DNA of 64,000 bases from Thuidium tamariscinum (GCA_947034885.2 OX344751.2:21328001-21392000), one strand, 5' to 3'. Positions 37,085 through 48,954 are shown, counted from the first letter of the stretch. The notes: generated by a model not told the origin, from the letters alone. Program-made: numbers and translations.

Positions 37085-38101
37085 CATTAGAAGAAATCTG
37101 AGGGCATTACAGGGCCATTTTGGGTCTGTTCCCGAAACGGTTCCCAATGCCGCTGACCGCTGTCAGGCTGATTTTTATCAAAAATAAATAAATAAAAAAA
37201 TTTGGGGTCCTGAAATATGAAAATAAGTCCCAAAAAAAATTTGAATTTTTTTTATTACGTGGCAGTGTCCCGACCACGTAGGATTCAAGTTCACAGGGCA
37301 GAAACTGCGTTCCCGCAGTCCGGGAAACCGCAGTCGGGTGAGTTCAAGAAAGACCGACCGGTTTCTGTACACTTTGGCCATAGTACTCCTGATTTTTCGG
37401 GAGTACTTTAAAAATAGAAAAACAATTTTTAAAAATTATGAAAAATATGCTTAGTGTATGTTTTTTGAAGAAGAAGATATCGTACAAAGGAAAAGTGTAG
37501 GAAAATTTTCTAAGTAGGTGAACTAGAAAAGTACAAAATCTCAGGAAAATAGGCACTTTTACATTTTTATTTGTAAAAAATAGGAAAAAAAACTTTTTGA
37601 GAAAATAAAAATTGGCCATTAGGGAATAGTTGATAATGATTAGATTTCACCAAAAGAATTATCTAAAAACCATCTTCAATGTTAAAAAATTGCGTGCAAT
37701 GGAAGTGTTGTTTGTACTCATGTGGAGGGCATAAAATAATGTATTTTCAAATTTCCTTTGGTGGATACATGATTCCCTACTATGCAAATAGACCATGAAA
37801 TTTTGAGCTCTAAATCATTAAATTTGGGTACTCCTAACGTAGTGAAAACCCTGAAACTCCTAATTGTGACAAATTAGCTAAATTAAAAATTAATTATAAA
37901 ATTAATTTTTAAAAATTTCAAAAAATAAGGGATCTGATAAACATCAAGTTAGGCATCTCCAATAAAAATTTCAAAATTATAGGATTCATGAATCAGAAGT
38001 TATTGCCAAAAACAACATTGTCACATTGATCGTGACGTGAAATAGGACCGGTCTTTCTTGAACTCACCCAGTCTCCTAATGCCCTCAAATTTCATCTAAT
38101 G
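37085..38101. mobile_element. CATTAGAAG MITE carrying a nested insertion
   Basis: The ends are CATTAGAAGAAATCTGAGGG and CCCTCAAATTTCATCTAATG, an inverted repeat of about 25 bp. Without the inner element and its target copy the length is 279 bp, close to the 293-bp relative at 44992-45284. Both contain 'acgtggcagtgtcccgacca' (in parts) and 'gcagaaactgcgttcccgc'. It is inserted in the coding part of the dead AP2-like copy. Confidence 0.85.
37336..38069. mobile_element. 734-bp inverted-repeat element inserted into the MITE
   Basis: It begins GGGTGAGTTCAAGAAAGACC and ends with the exact reverse complement of those 20 bases. AGTC stands on both sides (37332-37335 and 38070-38073). The relative at 44992-45284 keeps the empty site, 'gcagtctcctaatg'. 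The interior is AT-rich and non-coding, so the element is non-autonomous. The 4-bp duplication does not identify its superfamily. Confidence 0.88.
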
Positions 38102-39480
38102 CCAAGAAGTCTCATATAGCCTTTGATTGATTAAGACTAGGCAATCAAGTCATTTTTTGGAACTTGTGGTCCAAACAAAGGCTCCAAACTTCAATCCCAA
38201 CTTTAATTTACAAGGAGATCAAGAAACAACTTATAATACTATTGTATAGTTGCCGGCATGATGTATTCCAAGTCTAATATCTTCAAAAGTAGAAGGGCTA
38301 CTTCAATTTGACCTTTGGGTAGTGAAGATGAAGCTCTTTTATAAGAAATTATTTTGGTGGATCATATTCAAGCAAGCTCTAACTTCACCAAAAGAGAAGT
38401 AAAATTAAATCCTTCCATTATCTAGCCTCCATTATTAATGTGGCTTAGAAAAGATTGTACATGGTTTCCATAAGGAAACAACTTAAAGTATTAAAGATCA
38501 AATTTATCGTGAGACAAAGGTAGTACATTTGTAAGGACCTTTTGAAAAGTAAAAAACTATAATGGAATTAACTACAGGAGATCAATCCAACCAAAAAGAT
38601 GGATTATTTAGGTGAGGTCACTAAATTCTAAGTGTTGTTTTTGAGAGTTTGAGTCTAACTTACAAGTTGCCTTTGCCATCGATGCTACTATTTTCTATTA
38701 CAAGAAGCCACATTAAATGAACTTCCTACATAGCACCATTGCAACAATGGCAATGCTACCTCCCATGCCAACAAGTGACAATGACAAAGGCAAGGAAAAT
38801 TTCATGAGGAACTAAGCAAAGCAATTGGTGAAGTCCGTAGTGGACAACTTGGCAAGAGTCCCAGAAAGAGTAATTGATCCTTCACTTGTCAAAATCAACC
38901 AATAATGATAATAAGAGGAAGTATTGATTGCAACATATCTCCAATTCTTTTGCACCAATTTCATAGTGATTGCATACTTGACCTTGAACTTACAATCTAT
39001 TGAGAACTAGTGCAAAAGAGTAGCAACTTGTTGCAATAGTAAGTCTTGTACATAGAACCAAAGCATACCTATGCCTCCACTACTACAAAAATTGTTGCAA
39101 GTTCATTGGACAATACTATACTAATCCATTGCAAAGTTGTGAAAAGATTTCTTGTAGTCATTGCAAATCCATTGCAGAAAATAATGCAATCTCAACCTCC
39201 TAAAATTCTAAATGTTGTAATGTGTTGAATTGAGTGAGTTGATCAATTTTGTTTCATAGATGATCATTATTATTATTTTGAGGTTTAGACTAGAGATACT
39301 ATAATTATATATGTGTTCATTTGCTTCATCACATCAACCATTTATTTCTTGAAGTGAAATGTCTTATTCACAACCAAAATAGTTCACCCTGTACATTAAA
39401 TATTTATGGACTAGCATGCCGATCGAGCTTTCCCTTGTGCAACAATAAGTTTTGCATCCACAATACGATGCAAGATAAAT

Positions 39481-41791
39481 AAGCCTACTACGGGCAAGAT
39501 TATACTTTGTATTAGTGGTGCAAATTTCAAAACTTGAATGTATAAAATCTTTACAATTTTGTTCACAATGAGCTTACTTCCATTTATGGTTGCAATGGGC
39601 TCATTTACTTTTATCCCGAAAGGTTTTGATGACAAGTACAAAAGTTTAGAAAAAAATCATTTTTTGGCATTTGTAACCATAGGATCTTGTAAAAAACTAG
39701 TTTAAGAAGATGTGGAAAAAATTTCGAAATATTTCACCGAATAGATTGCAAGATATTAACATTTGAATTGACAAAATTCCTTTTTTTGGCCCCTGCAAAA
39801 AAATCAAGCACGTACATAGCACAAGCTCTCATTTGTCATTTGTATGAAAATCTCCAAAATTCTTTGGATTCATTCTTCAATTCAAGTTGGCTACATACTT
39901 GAAAATTTTCAAATCATTTGGACTTGCACAACATGTAGGAAAAATAGTAAGTACAAAGAAGTAGAATGATTCAAAATACTAAATTGTTAATAATTTCTTT
40001 TTGGAATTGAAAAATGCCAGTACCAATGGTTGTAATCTAGTAATAAACAATCTACACCTAATGTTTTTATTTATTTATTTCAATATCAAAAATTGAGTTA
40101 AACAAAAGACTTTAAAGTTTATTTTAGAATAGTAAATCCATAATTGCATACAAATTAAATTTCCTTATAACTTTTGTTTCATTAATCAAAATGGAATAAT
40201 TCAAAGCTTTTAATGTATGTATAAATTTAGAAAACCAATTCCAATTTTTTATTTTTGAAAATAATGTTTTTTCACAATTTTTTTTCACTACCCAAGCTAT
40301 TTGCCAAAGACTAAAAATTACATATCATACAATAACTTTTTAACTATGTTGTCAAAACTTATGAAAGTTGTTGCACCTCAAAGCTAATCTTTGAGAAAAT
40401 GTTGTGTGGAAATTTCAAGGAAAAAAATAAAAATTCCATTTGTAGTCAATTATCAAAAATTGCTAAGTTGCCCAAAAAAATGCAATTTGATCCTTTAGGG
40501 GTTAAGAAATTGAACTCCATCTTGATTGATATACCCTCTATTCCACTAAAATCCTCTAAATTAGGCAAATTTTTTGTCCTACTAAAAAGCTTCATTTCTT
40601 GATTTTGAACATTGAGTAAGTATTTGTTGTATTGAATGATCTCTTAGGGACTAATGAAACAATCTAGAGGCATTTCTTTAGCCTTGCAAGCTTGGCCTTG
40701 CCTATACAAGGCACCTTGTACTAATTGCTTCCTCAAATAGAGGTGTTGATGATGATGCACTTAGAGATAGGCTCCAACACTATGAAACTTTGATCATTAA
40801 AAGGGCCATATTTTCCATATTGCTAGTATTTAGGTTGTGGAATATGTTTCAAGCATCCTATTGTTGCAACCAACTTTTAAATCATCTACAATGACAAAGC
40901 TAGAAAAATTCACAAAATGTACTAAAAACATCATATTTTTCACATGGATTTTGGGTGCCTAAATGGTAGAGCCTAATCTCAATATTTTGCATAAATCTAA
41001 GATATAGGTTACCCATTTTCAAACTCATGTATTAGTGGCACTTTGATTGAAATTACAGTTAATTCCTAAACAGAGATTTTTGGAAGCTATTAGTAAAATT
41101 GGAAGAGTAGTTCTTAGATGAAGCTTTATTTGCATATTTAGAGGGTGTTTTTTTAACTTTATCATGTAGCAAAGCAAAAAGTGGTGCAAAATGGTCAAAA
41201 ATTCATTCCTTCATTTTTGCATGTGCATGCATATACTTGAGGTTAAATGTGGACTATTTTATTTTTTTAATATTTTTGGACACAACAATATTTTAAGAAA
41301 TGATATCCATGTCTATTTAAGAGATTTTGCTACTAGATTTCTTTTTTGCATTTGAGAAAGATTAAAAAAATGAGGCATCCTAAGTTTTTTTTCTAGTGTA
41401 CTTAAAACTTTTCAAGAATTTTTTTATATGAAAATTCATGTATAACTTGGAGTTGAGAATCTATAATTATGTTTCTAAATAAAAAATGATTGAAAAGTTA
41501 GGTTTACACTATAAAATTTTAGAATTTAGACCAAAAATTCAAAATATGCACTCATAGTAAAATTTTCAAACACATCAATCAAGCAAATTTTGTCTTTGAT
41601 GTGTATTTTTTTTCATTTTTTTTGGAAAAATCACAACAACTTCAAAATATCACAAAAATATATTAAAATATAACACATACAACTATTGAAGACTTCTATC
41701 TTCATCCACATGCAAAAGTAGAGAACATTGAAATTTAAGTATATATTTGTAGTTCCTATCTTAACATGGTTAATGTAGGGTGACCCAAAAG
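39481..41791. other. AT-rich spacer
   Basis: No gene or clear repeat is recognised. Confidence 0.35.
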
Positions 41792-41957
41792 TTATGGTCA
41801 ATTTTGTTAAAATGGCAGTATTCCAAGTGCCATTTTGACATATTTTGTGTACCATTTTGACATAGAGGCTTAGTGGTAGAGGAAGAAATTGTGCCATTTT
41901 AATGGAATGTCATGCCATTTTATTGGAGTACTGCCATTTTAACGAAATTGACCATAA
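41792..41957. mobile_element. 166-bp foldback element
   Basis: The left arm 'ttatggtcaattttgttaaa', then 'atggcagtattccaa', is mirrored by the right arm 'tggagtactgccatttta' and 'acgaaattgaccataa'. The arms are about 35 bp, and 'gccattttgacat'-type words repeat inside. No target duplication is seen. Confidence 0.75.
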
Positions 41958-44079
41958 TTCTAAACGCCAACAAATATTCCTTGTTGTAGGGAGTGGTACA
42001 TATTGGAGTATTCATTGGTTGCATGAGTTTTATGTTTTAGGCAACTCCAATTTTCACTATCTCAAATTTAGATATAAAGAATAGGGATGAATTTTATACT
42101 AAAAGTATTTTTCTAGCTTATAGAATTCCAAACATCAGATGTCCATTATTATGTAATTTATAGCAAACATTCAAACACTTGGTTACATATACTACTATAA
42201 TGTACTATACCCACAATTAATTAAAGCACTACAAATTCAACAATCCAATAAAGTAATCCACCAACTTTGTTGACTGCTTCCATTCAATATAACAAGACCC
42301 CATATTACATGCTCACTAGCATGCTCATGAATGCAAGACAAGTTCATAGTCCCTCTTAGCTCTTACCTTGCAAATGTTTACAATCCCATCCTTGCATATG
42401 TAACACCAAGCTTTGCCCACACATATGTCAACCTACACTACTCTTCTAACAAACAATACCTATCATTAACTCCCCATATCAAACTATACAATTCATTGAA
42501 TTTATATACTAATGCCCAATTCTCTCAAAAGCAATCAATTTAAAAATAACCAAACACTTAACTTTTTATACATCCATCCAATGACAAGGCTTGCAAACTG
42601 GATCTCTCATAGGTTGAGTGAACGACTCAATATATAAACATTAGATGAAATTTAAAGGCAATAAAGGGCTATTTCAAGACTATTCCACAAGATGTTCTCT
42701 ATTTTGTCTAGGAATTGCAAACCAACCATTGCTATATGATTTTGCAAAATTTTGGGGAAGAAAATTTGATTATTTAAACTAATAAAAATTATTCAAATGA
42801 TGAAAATTGATTTTTTTTAATGATTTTTTTTCAAGAAAAGTATTTTAAAAATGATTTAAAATTATTCAAATTCATTAATATAATTTGACAAGGCATTGTC
42901 TTAGTCATGTGAGCATGCTAATGTAGCAAGTCCTCATAGTATAGAAACAATTCAAGAACTTAAGGGAATTCATAAGCTTTTAATGCCTTCAATTTTCTTC
43001 TAATATCATCTATTATATAATTCTTTCTCAAGCACTCTCAAAGACCCCAAAATGCTTTCAATGTTAGTAACTCTTCACAAAATCAACCAAGTAGTGATTA
43101 AACTTTGAGTGCCCCATGACTCCAATTCTAAACTTTGTCCAAGCCAATGATGCTAGTATGTGAGCATGAAAATGTGTGCATGTGAGCCTTGAGCATATAT
43201 ATAAAAAGATATACTACAATCATTGAAGGTGCTTATAGCATAAACAACTATTAATATATGTATCTACAATATTAAATACACTATAATTAAAGAAGGTTTC
43301 TTTAATGAAGACACATATACTATATGTATATAGTCTTCTAGGCTCATGGGCTCATACTTTTAGACTCATATATAGCAACCCTCCCCAAAAAATAATTGAC
43401 CATTATAATCTCATGAGCTATACACTAAAAACTTTTACAATTTTCCTTGAAGTTGCCTTTCAAACCTTCTTACAATCTCAATAGCCATGTCTCTAACTTG
43501 GATCTTGTTTTTTCATTGATGGGGGAAACTCAAGTGGTACTTTATGGTTTATTTTGGGAATTTACGTTGGGTGTTCACGGGTTAAATATACTAGTTACAT
43601 TGATTCTATTTAACAAAAAGACATTAGAAAATTAACAACTCACAATAATTTCAACCCTTAACCAAATATAAGTACACCAAAATGATCAAATGTCCCATCA
43701 TACAAGAAAAACTTCAATACCCCAACTAACAATCTTACTAACAAAAGTAACCATATGGTAGGGGTACCCATTACTAACTGGCATCCCATCAACAATCAAT
43801 AGGATATCCTACTTTTCCACCTAAGATTGGAATAGATTTCCATTCTTTCTTTGGAATGTGTGTCTTTGTACTTTTTAAAAGTTATGACGAATGAATCAAT
43901 GACCCATAAGTGAGCAAGAAAGTAGGAAGCAATGAATGGGAAAGTAATTATTGAATGATTTGAATAGGATGACTCTAGATGTTGGTCATGGGTCAGGTCC
44001 AACTTTTGCTTTTCAAAATTCATAGTAATTTGAATTCAAGAGATAAAATTACCAAATTTTTTGCAATCCCCACTATTCA
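41958..44079. other. AT-rich spacer
   Basis: No gene is recognised. The stretch 42130-42600 has short open frames of biased composition only. Confidence 0.35.
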
Positions 44080-44991
44080 TGTTAATACGCCTCTAGAAAT
44101 ATTTTCTTTGCCTTGTACTACCCTAAATCATGTCCAAATGTGCTTATTTTATTAATTATGGGTACTTCTATGATAATACAATCATCACAATCACTTTGTA
44201 CTACTTCCAAGGAGCCTCCCTTCTAACTTAGGTATGTAATAATAGAGTAACTCATCTATTTACTTTGGTAAATAGATGCTGGATGAATAGGATTTTAATT
44301 TGTGCTCATTGTACAAAAGGATTTGAGTTATTTCTTTGTTTAATTTTTTATGAAAGACGCATCTTGCACAATTTTGAAGCAAATTCATCACGAAAAATCT
44401 TCTGAATGTCACTTAACAATGACAAGAGTATTTTTTGGTGAGGTTAGTCAAAGGACAACTTTCGAGAACTCATAAAGAATCAAGATCAAAATCAAGGTTT
44501 TTTTTTCATTTTTTATGAAGTGCCAAAGTGGTGATATAAAATGCAATGGTGGTGCTCCAAATTTCAGCATTCATCCACATATTGGACAGAAAATTTCACA
44601 TTAACACATATTACATGAACACACTTCTATTTTCATCCACAATCTTGCAATTTTATCCAAGTTTTCTTTAGTATCGCAAACTTTTTTGATGAAAACTTCA
44701 AGGTGTTTTGCCATTTGTAGCCAATTTTTTTTTCAAGCGCAATTTGGTTCTAAAAAGTCGAAAAAAAACCCTTGTCACAATAAGGGAGGAGGCTCAGAAA
44801 CCGCTCGTTTAAGAGCTGATCTCCCTTTTCCATATATTTCTTTTGATGCAAATATTTTGAACTTATTTTTTTGTCAAAGAAAAATATTCTAGGAACCTAA
44901 CACAAGTTGTTTCATATTTTTTGAAGCATTACTGATTTAGTTATGAATTTTCAAATGCAGTCTGGCATAGGTCCCTATTTGTGATCAATAG

Positions 44992-45284
44992 CATTAGAAG
45001 AAATCTGAGGACATTACAGGACCATTTTGGGTCTGTTTCTGAAACGGCTCCCAATGCCGTTGACTGCCGTCAAGCCAACTTTTATCGAAAAAGATTTTTT
45101 TTTTTTTTGTTTGTGTTTTTTTGAGTCTTGAAATATGAAAATAAGTCCAAAAAAAAATTTGAATTCTTTTTTTTATTACGTGGCAGTGTCCCGACCACGT
45201 AGGATTCAAGTTCACAAGGCAGAAACTGCGTTCCCGCAGTCCGGGAACTTGCAGTCTCCTAATGCCCTCAAATTTCATCTAATG
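44992..45284. mobile_element. 293-bp CATTAGAAG MITE, uninterrupted copy
   Basis: It starts CATTAGAAGAAATCTGAGGA and ends CCCTCAAATTTCATCTAATG, with the same interior landmarks as 37085-38101. It lacks the 734-bp insert and so shows the empty site. It lies in the 5' flank of unit A. Confidence 0.85.
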
Positions 45285-45975
45285 GCCTCACAAACTCATA
45301 CATGCACAATTTGGAAATAAATGTGGCTTTGTTTAAGAACTAGCATTGCAACATGGAAAAAGTAATCAAGGTGGTTTCTAAATGTGTTCCTTCCTAAATG
45401 CTTGAATTAATCATTATTTCAAATTTTGTAACACTTGTAAGAAGGAATTTCAACAACCAAGTCTTATTTTATTCACTTAGTTGAGAATGAAGCCACTGTG
45501 GCTTTGAAACCATCCATTGAAAAAGGAAAAAACAAACTCTTATCATGCTCCAATGTAATTGGAAATTCATTTACCCACAATCAAGTTCCATTTCACAGCC
45601 TCCCACTGGATGGTTGCAAAAGCCTGGGCGATTTCAGAGCCCTCTGCTATAGTCTCTGCCAACCTCTCAGTTTGGTTAGAGTAAGTTCCGTGAATCCGTG
45701 AATCCAATGCGGGAAGTCCGGAACCTTCCTCGAACCTTCAGTGTGAGAGAGAGAGAAGTCGGCCTTCGATCAGCCTCGATGACGACGGATTCGTTTTTGA
45801 ACCATTGAGCTTTGCTCGTGCTCGTCTGCCTCGTCGCCCTCAACACATGTATTGTATTTTAGCTTGTTCAATTGGTTGCATCTTCCTCAATCCTCATGGT
45901 GTTTGTGCACCACTGTACTTTCCCGTCCGTAGGGCCTAGTTAATTGAGTGAATGTTTCGTGAATTTGGCGGAGAG

Positions 45976-46059
45976 ATGAAGCCGATTTTCGAGCATGTAG
46001 GCGATTTCTCGTCTGTTGGATGTGGTCTGTGGACCGAAGGGAAATCGGTGACTGTGTGA
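45976..46059 (+). other. Upstream ORF of copy A
   Basis: A 27-codon frame starts MKPIFEHVGDFSS and ends before the main start at 46158. Copies B (53192-53275) and C (59535-59609) keep the same start and first 13 codons, with V/A changes. It may be translated as a leader peptide; this is inferred only from conservation between recent duplicates. Confidence 0.35.
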
Positions 46060-46157
46060 GTGAAGTGGAGGAGTTAATTGGAAAGCGCCAGGAGTTGAGT
46101 GAAGCTCGGGTATTCGTAGACTGGACTGGACAGAAGAGCGAAGCGAAGAGCTCGAGG

Positions 46158-48534
46158 ATGTCTCCTTCTGAGCTGAGCTGGCTCCAAGGATGCTTGTTCT
46201 TGTTCCTGGGCCTCGCAGGTGGTTACGGTTTGAATCGGTGTCAAAATCGTCGGACTAACCACGGGACAAGGTAAGGATTCATGGTACTCACTGCCACTCA
46301 AACAGTCGTAGGGCATGCGTCCCCACTAAACCAATTTCACCATGGTCATCAAGTAAGGCCAAAAACAGTGGTTAGAAGGTGAGAGTCCTTCATAGGGTTT
46401 AGTTGTGGTCATGTTTTATTATTGCTAGCGTTTGGTTTTCAAAATCACCAATTTTCTTGACATGCTCATTTACACTTTGTGAAGTGGTACGAGCAAGAAC
46501 TTCATGTGAAACCACCCCTAATATACAAGGTTAAGAGCTGGGTCAAACAAGTCCTCTTGCCCTGGGTAGATTCGTCTGAAGTTGTGAGGGTTTGCAATGC
46601 GCGCAGTGATGTTGAATTGGGCAGGACCACCCCACCTCCATCCGATGATGCAGATTCCTCGGGAGGTGACGAGGAAGCAAGGTCACCTTGGAATCTTTCG
46701 AATCCTTTTGGCGAAGCCATGGCGTTCACCGGGTCTCCCAGGTGCCCTGATCGCAACAGACTCCGATCGAAGAGCCGTAGGCCTTCAAGAGGGCGAATGC
46801 AGCCTTCGGCTGAGACTAGGAAGAAGAGCCATTTCTTGGAATTCGTGGCCACAACGGCGGCCCCAAACTTCGTCAGGAGAGAGACAGCTGACAGGACCTC
46901 AAGTCCAATGTCTTCACCGACAGAGGGGCTGCTTCGACTTTCGGGAGGTGAGGACGAAGCTCTTTCACCTTCCTCGGGAGGTAACGAGGAAGCAAGGTCA
47001 CCTTGGAATCTTTCGAATCCTGTTGGCGAAGCCATGGCGTCCACCGGGTCTCCCAGGTGCCCTGATCGCAACAGACTCCGATCGAAGAGCCGTAGGCGTT
47101 CAAGAAGGCGCTTGCAGCCTCCGGCTAAGATTAGGAAGAAGAGCCATTTATTCGTGGCCGCAACGGCGGCCCCAAACTTCGTCAGGAGAGAGACAGCTGA
47201 CAGGACCTCAAGTCCAATGTCTTCACCGACAGAGGGGCTACTTCGACTTTCGGGAGGTGAGGACGAAGCTCTTTCACCTTCACATCCTGTTCGCGAAGTC
47301 CTGGCGTCACTCGGGGCTCCCAGTTGCCCTGATCGCAAGCGATACCGACCCGATTCTTGCAGGAGGATGAATGCACCTGAGAAAAGGACGAAGAGTCCTT
47401 TCATGGCCCAAGACGAGGCTGAGAACGTCGGCAGTTCCAGCACTTCGATGGCTTCAAAGACGGCGGTGCTTCGCCGACCTCCACGCCGACAGTTTGTTGC
47501 CAGACCGCCACTGGAAATTCCTTTGGTGGATCATGTTCAAGCCGGCACATCCGACGGCCTCCGCTTCCGCCCAAGGGGATCGCAAAAGCCTTCAGGAGAA
47601 GTAAGTGCATCGCCACCAGTTCTTTCTAAAGGTTGCGGTGTTTAATTAGCTTCATGTGTGTCCACAACCCCGTCAAATTCTGGCGTTCTTTACGTCACTT
47701 AATTGTGCTTCGCAAAGGAGGATCTTTGTAGAGCATTGCCACGAAGGAAGACAAGCCTATTACCACCCCGATTTTTTGCAATCTGACTATGTTGGGGTCG
47801 ATTTGAAGAAGGATACATATTTTTGAGAGGTGTGCGCATGTTTCACAAATCAAACCCAAGTGAAATTATAATTTTTGTAAATTTTTGAAGTGTGCAACTC
47901 TAAATTACAAAAGTGTCATAGACTAAGGTCATGAACACCCTAATAACAACCTATAACCAAGTTCGGAAGATGGACTTCGCTTTGATTTGTGAGGAGTTGT
48001 AATTTCTGTGTGTTCTGTTCAATTTCTTGTTTTTTTCTTACTCCAAAAAATTGTGTGCAGAGTGAGAGAGATATATTTAAACGTCTCGATAACTGGGCGC
48101 ATTTGGGAGATGAATCGGGCGTTCCTAAAGTGAACCGCAGAGCTGTGAAAGACTCGAGGGGCTCAGTCACACATTACAAGTACGAGCCCAGATTCAAGCC
48201 ACGCAGAGAGAAACTCGAGTCCGGCGGCTCGCTGCGGTTCAGTTACCTTCCTCTCGGTTTGTACGACACCCGCCGTGAGGCCGAGATTGTGCGTCACATT
48301 GCAGTGGTCCTGTACGGGAAAGAGGAGGGTCGTCCTGTGCAGTTTGAGGATGGACTTTGCCTTCCTTTTCCATCCGTGACCAATCATGAGAAGTGCCCTC
48401 CCTGTGGCAAGGAGAAAGCAGTTTGGGTAGCACGCAAAACCAAGGAGTTGTATGCAAAACTGGTAAAGCAGAAGGCAAACCGATTGCAACGACTCCATCA
48501 GCTCCTGACGCTCCCAGCACTGCTATTGAGATGA
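46158..48534 (+). CDS. AP2-like family copy A, with a different C-terminal exon
   Basis: Proposed exons are 46158-46270, 46607-47600 and 48061-48534, phases 2 and 0, giving 526 residues. Exon 1 starts MSPSELSWLQGCLFLFLGLA, with a hydrophobic run of about 17 residues followed by basic residues. Exon 2 is low-complexity, Ser/Pro/Arg-rich, with CPDRNRLRSKSRR-type basic motifs and a 105-residue internal duplication. Exon 3 ends the protein with LPLGLYDTRREAEIVRHIAV, which fits the second half of an AP2/ERF fold, but it is not homologous by eye to the AP2 exon of B and C. The start is the ATG kept in all three copies; the frame above it is broken in C. The exon 2 acceptor (after 46606 or 46624) is uncertain. 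AP2/ERF proteins are plant transcription factors, so nuclear function is likely but unproven. Confidence 0.55.
46656..47283 (+). repeat. 315-bp in-frame tandem duplication inside copy A
   Basis: The unit starts 'tcctcgggaggt' at 46656 and again at 46971, a period of 315 bp, which is 105 codons. Copies B and C have a single unit. Both units encode EEARSPWNLSNP, CPDRNRLRSKSRR and TSSPMSSPTEGLLRLSGGED. Confidence 0.9.
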
Positions 48535-48770
48535 TGCGCTTCACTCCAGCACATGAAGGCAATGGCGTAGAGGAGTGAGCAACTCGTAAATCCCATGGTT
48601 AAGTGCAGCGGAAGCTACGTAAATCCGAGGCAGGAAACTCCAAGCTGGAGCAGAAGCTACGTCAAGCCGAGGTCGAAAATGAGAAATGGAGATCCTTGTT
48701 TCACGAAGTAGCCAAATTGATGTCAGCTAGCTTCCAAGCTGGACGGATATCCCGTTGACCTCAGCAGAAG
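48463..48770 (+). other. Coding-like remnant downstream of copy A with a coiled-coil-like segment
   Basis: In the frame +2 relative to exon 3, AEGKPIATTPSAPDAPSTAI leads to EMMRFTPAHEGNGVEE and a stop. After another stop the same frame gives KLEQKLRQAEVENEKW, a heptad-like helix, and then FQAGRISR and a stop. It looks like the lost C-terminus of the gene that donated exon 3, disrupted by a frameshift and stops, or like extra exons I could not resolve. Confidence 0.4.
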
Positions 48771-48811
48771 GTTTAGAGTTTTTGAAAAGTTCCAAAGGTT
48801 TTGAAACCTGT

Positions 48812-48954
48812 CACAGGGAGTTTTTTTGGGTTTACTACGTAGTGAACTCACTACCATTACCACATTCAAAGTGGTGAAATCAGTACTATTACCACTTCCA
48901 AAGTGGTAATGGTAGTGAGTTTACCACTTAGTAAACCGAAAAAATCTCCCTGTG
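48812..48954. mobile_element. 143-bp foldback MITE near the 3' end of copy A
   Basis: Arms of about 60 bp are near-perfect inverted repeats: CACAGGGAG, 'gggtttacta', 'gaactcactaccattaccac' and their complements ending 'atctccctgtg'. The loop is only about 20 bp. It starts 277 bp after the copy A stop. Confidence 0.8.

Larger units (their letters stand above)
36890..39480 (+). pseudogene. Decayed copy of the AP2-like family, split by a nested transposon
   Basis: Before and after the element at 37085-38101 the sequence follows the second exon of copies A-C. Matching words are 'gttgcctttattgcaac' (family 'ggtgccctgatcgcaac'), 'gaacttgtggtccaaac', 'gggctacttcaatttgac' and 'tggtggatcatattcaagc'. 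The AP2 end is clearest: 'gcctttgccatcgatgctac' and 'ctattacaagaagccaca' against 'gcctatgccgtcgatgctgc' and 'ctattacaataagccaca'. The 3' flank (39000-39480) also matches the flanks of B and C. Many substitutions and indels leave no reading frame. C-to-T and G-to-A changes dominate by eye, as expected for methylated, silenced DNA. Confidence 0.75.
44080..46157 (+). repeat. 5' flank of duplication unit A
   Basis: The block 44080-44720 ('catgtccaaatgtgcttatt' through 'aagtgccaaagtggtgatat') recurs at 51880-52350 and, less completely, at 56880-58740, always upstream of an AP2-like copy. The gene-proximal part 45660-46157 is almost the same as 52895-53373. These flanks mark tandem units A, B and C. 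Confidence 0.7.

Noticed and set aside
34377-44079. Search for retrotransposon gag/pol or transposase genes in the large spacers
   Set aside because: No reverse transcriptase, integrase or transposase motif could be read in any frame; only small non-coding inverted-repeat elements are supported.
46020-46274. 84-codon open frame beginning MWSVDRREIG upstream of copy A, also present in B
   Set aside because: The same stretch in copy C is broken by indels and a stop, while the inner ATG (MSPSEL) stays in frame with the GT donor in all three, so the inner ATG is preferred.
46479-46606. Extension of copy A exon 2 upstream to ATG 46479
   Set aside because: Copies B and C have TAG at the matching place (AGC TAG against AGC TGG), which fits intron sequence better than coding sequence.
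46502-47443. Long minus-strand open frame of 313 codons opposite copy A
   Set aside because: It is the mirror of a GC-rich, Ser/Arg-coding exon and shows no domain. The sense strand has the conserved splice sites.
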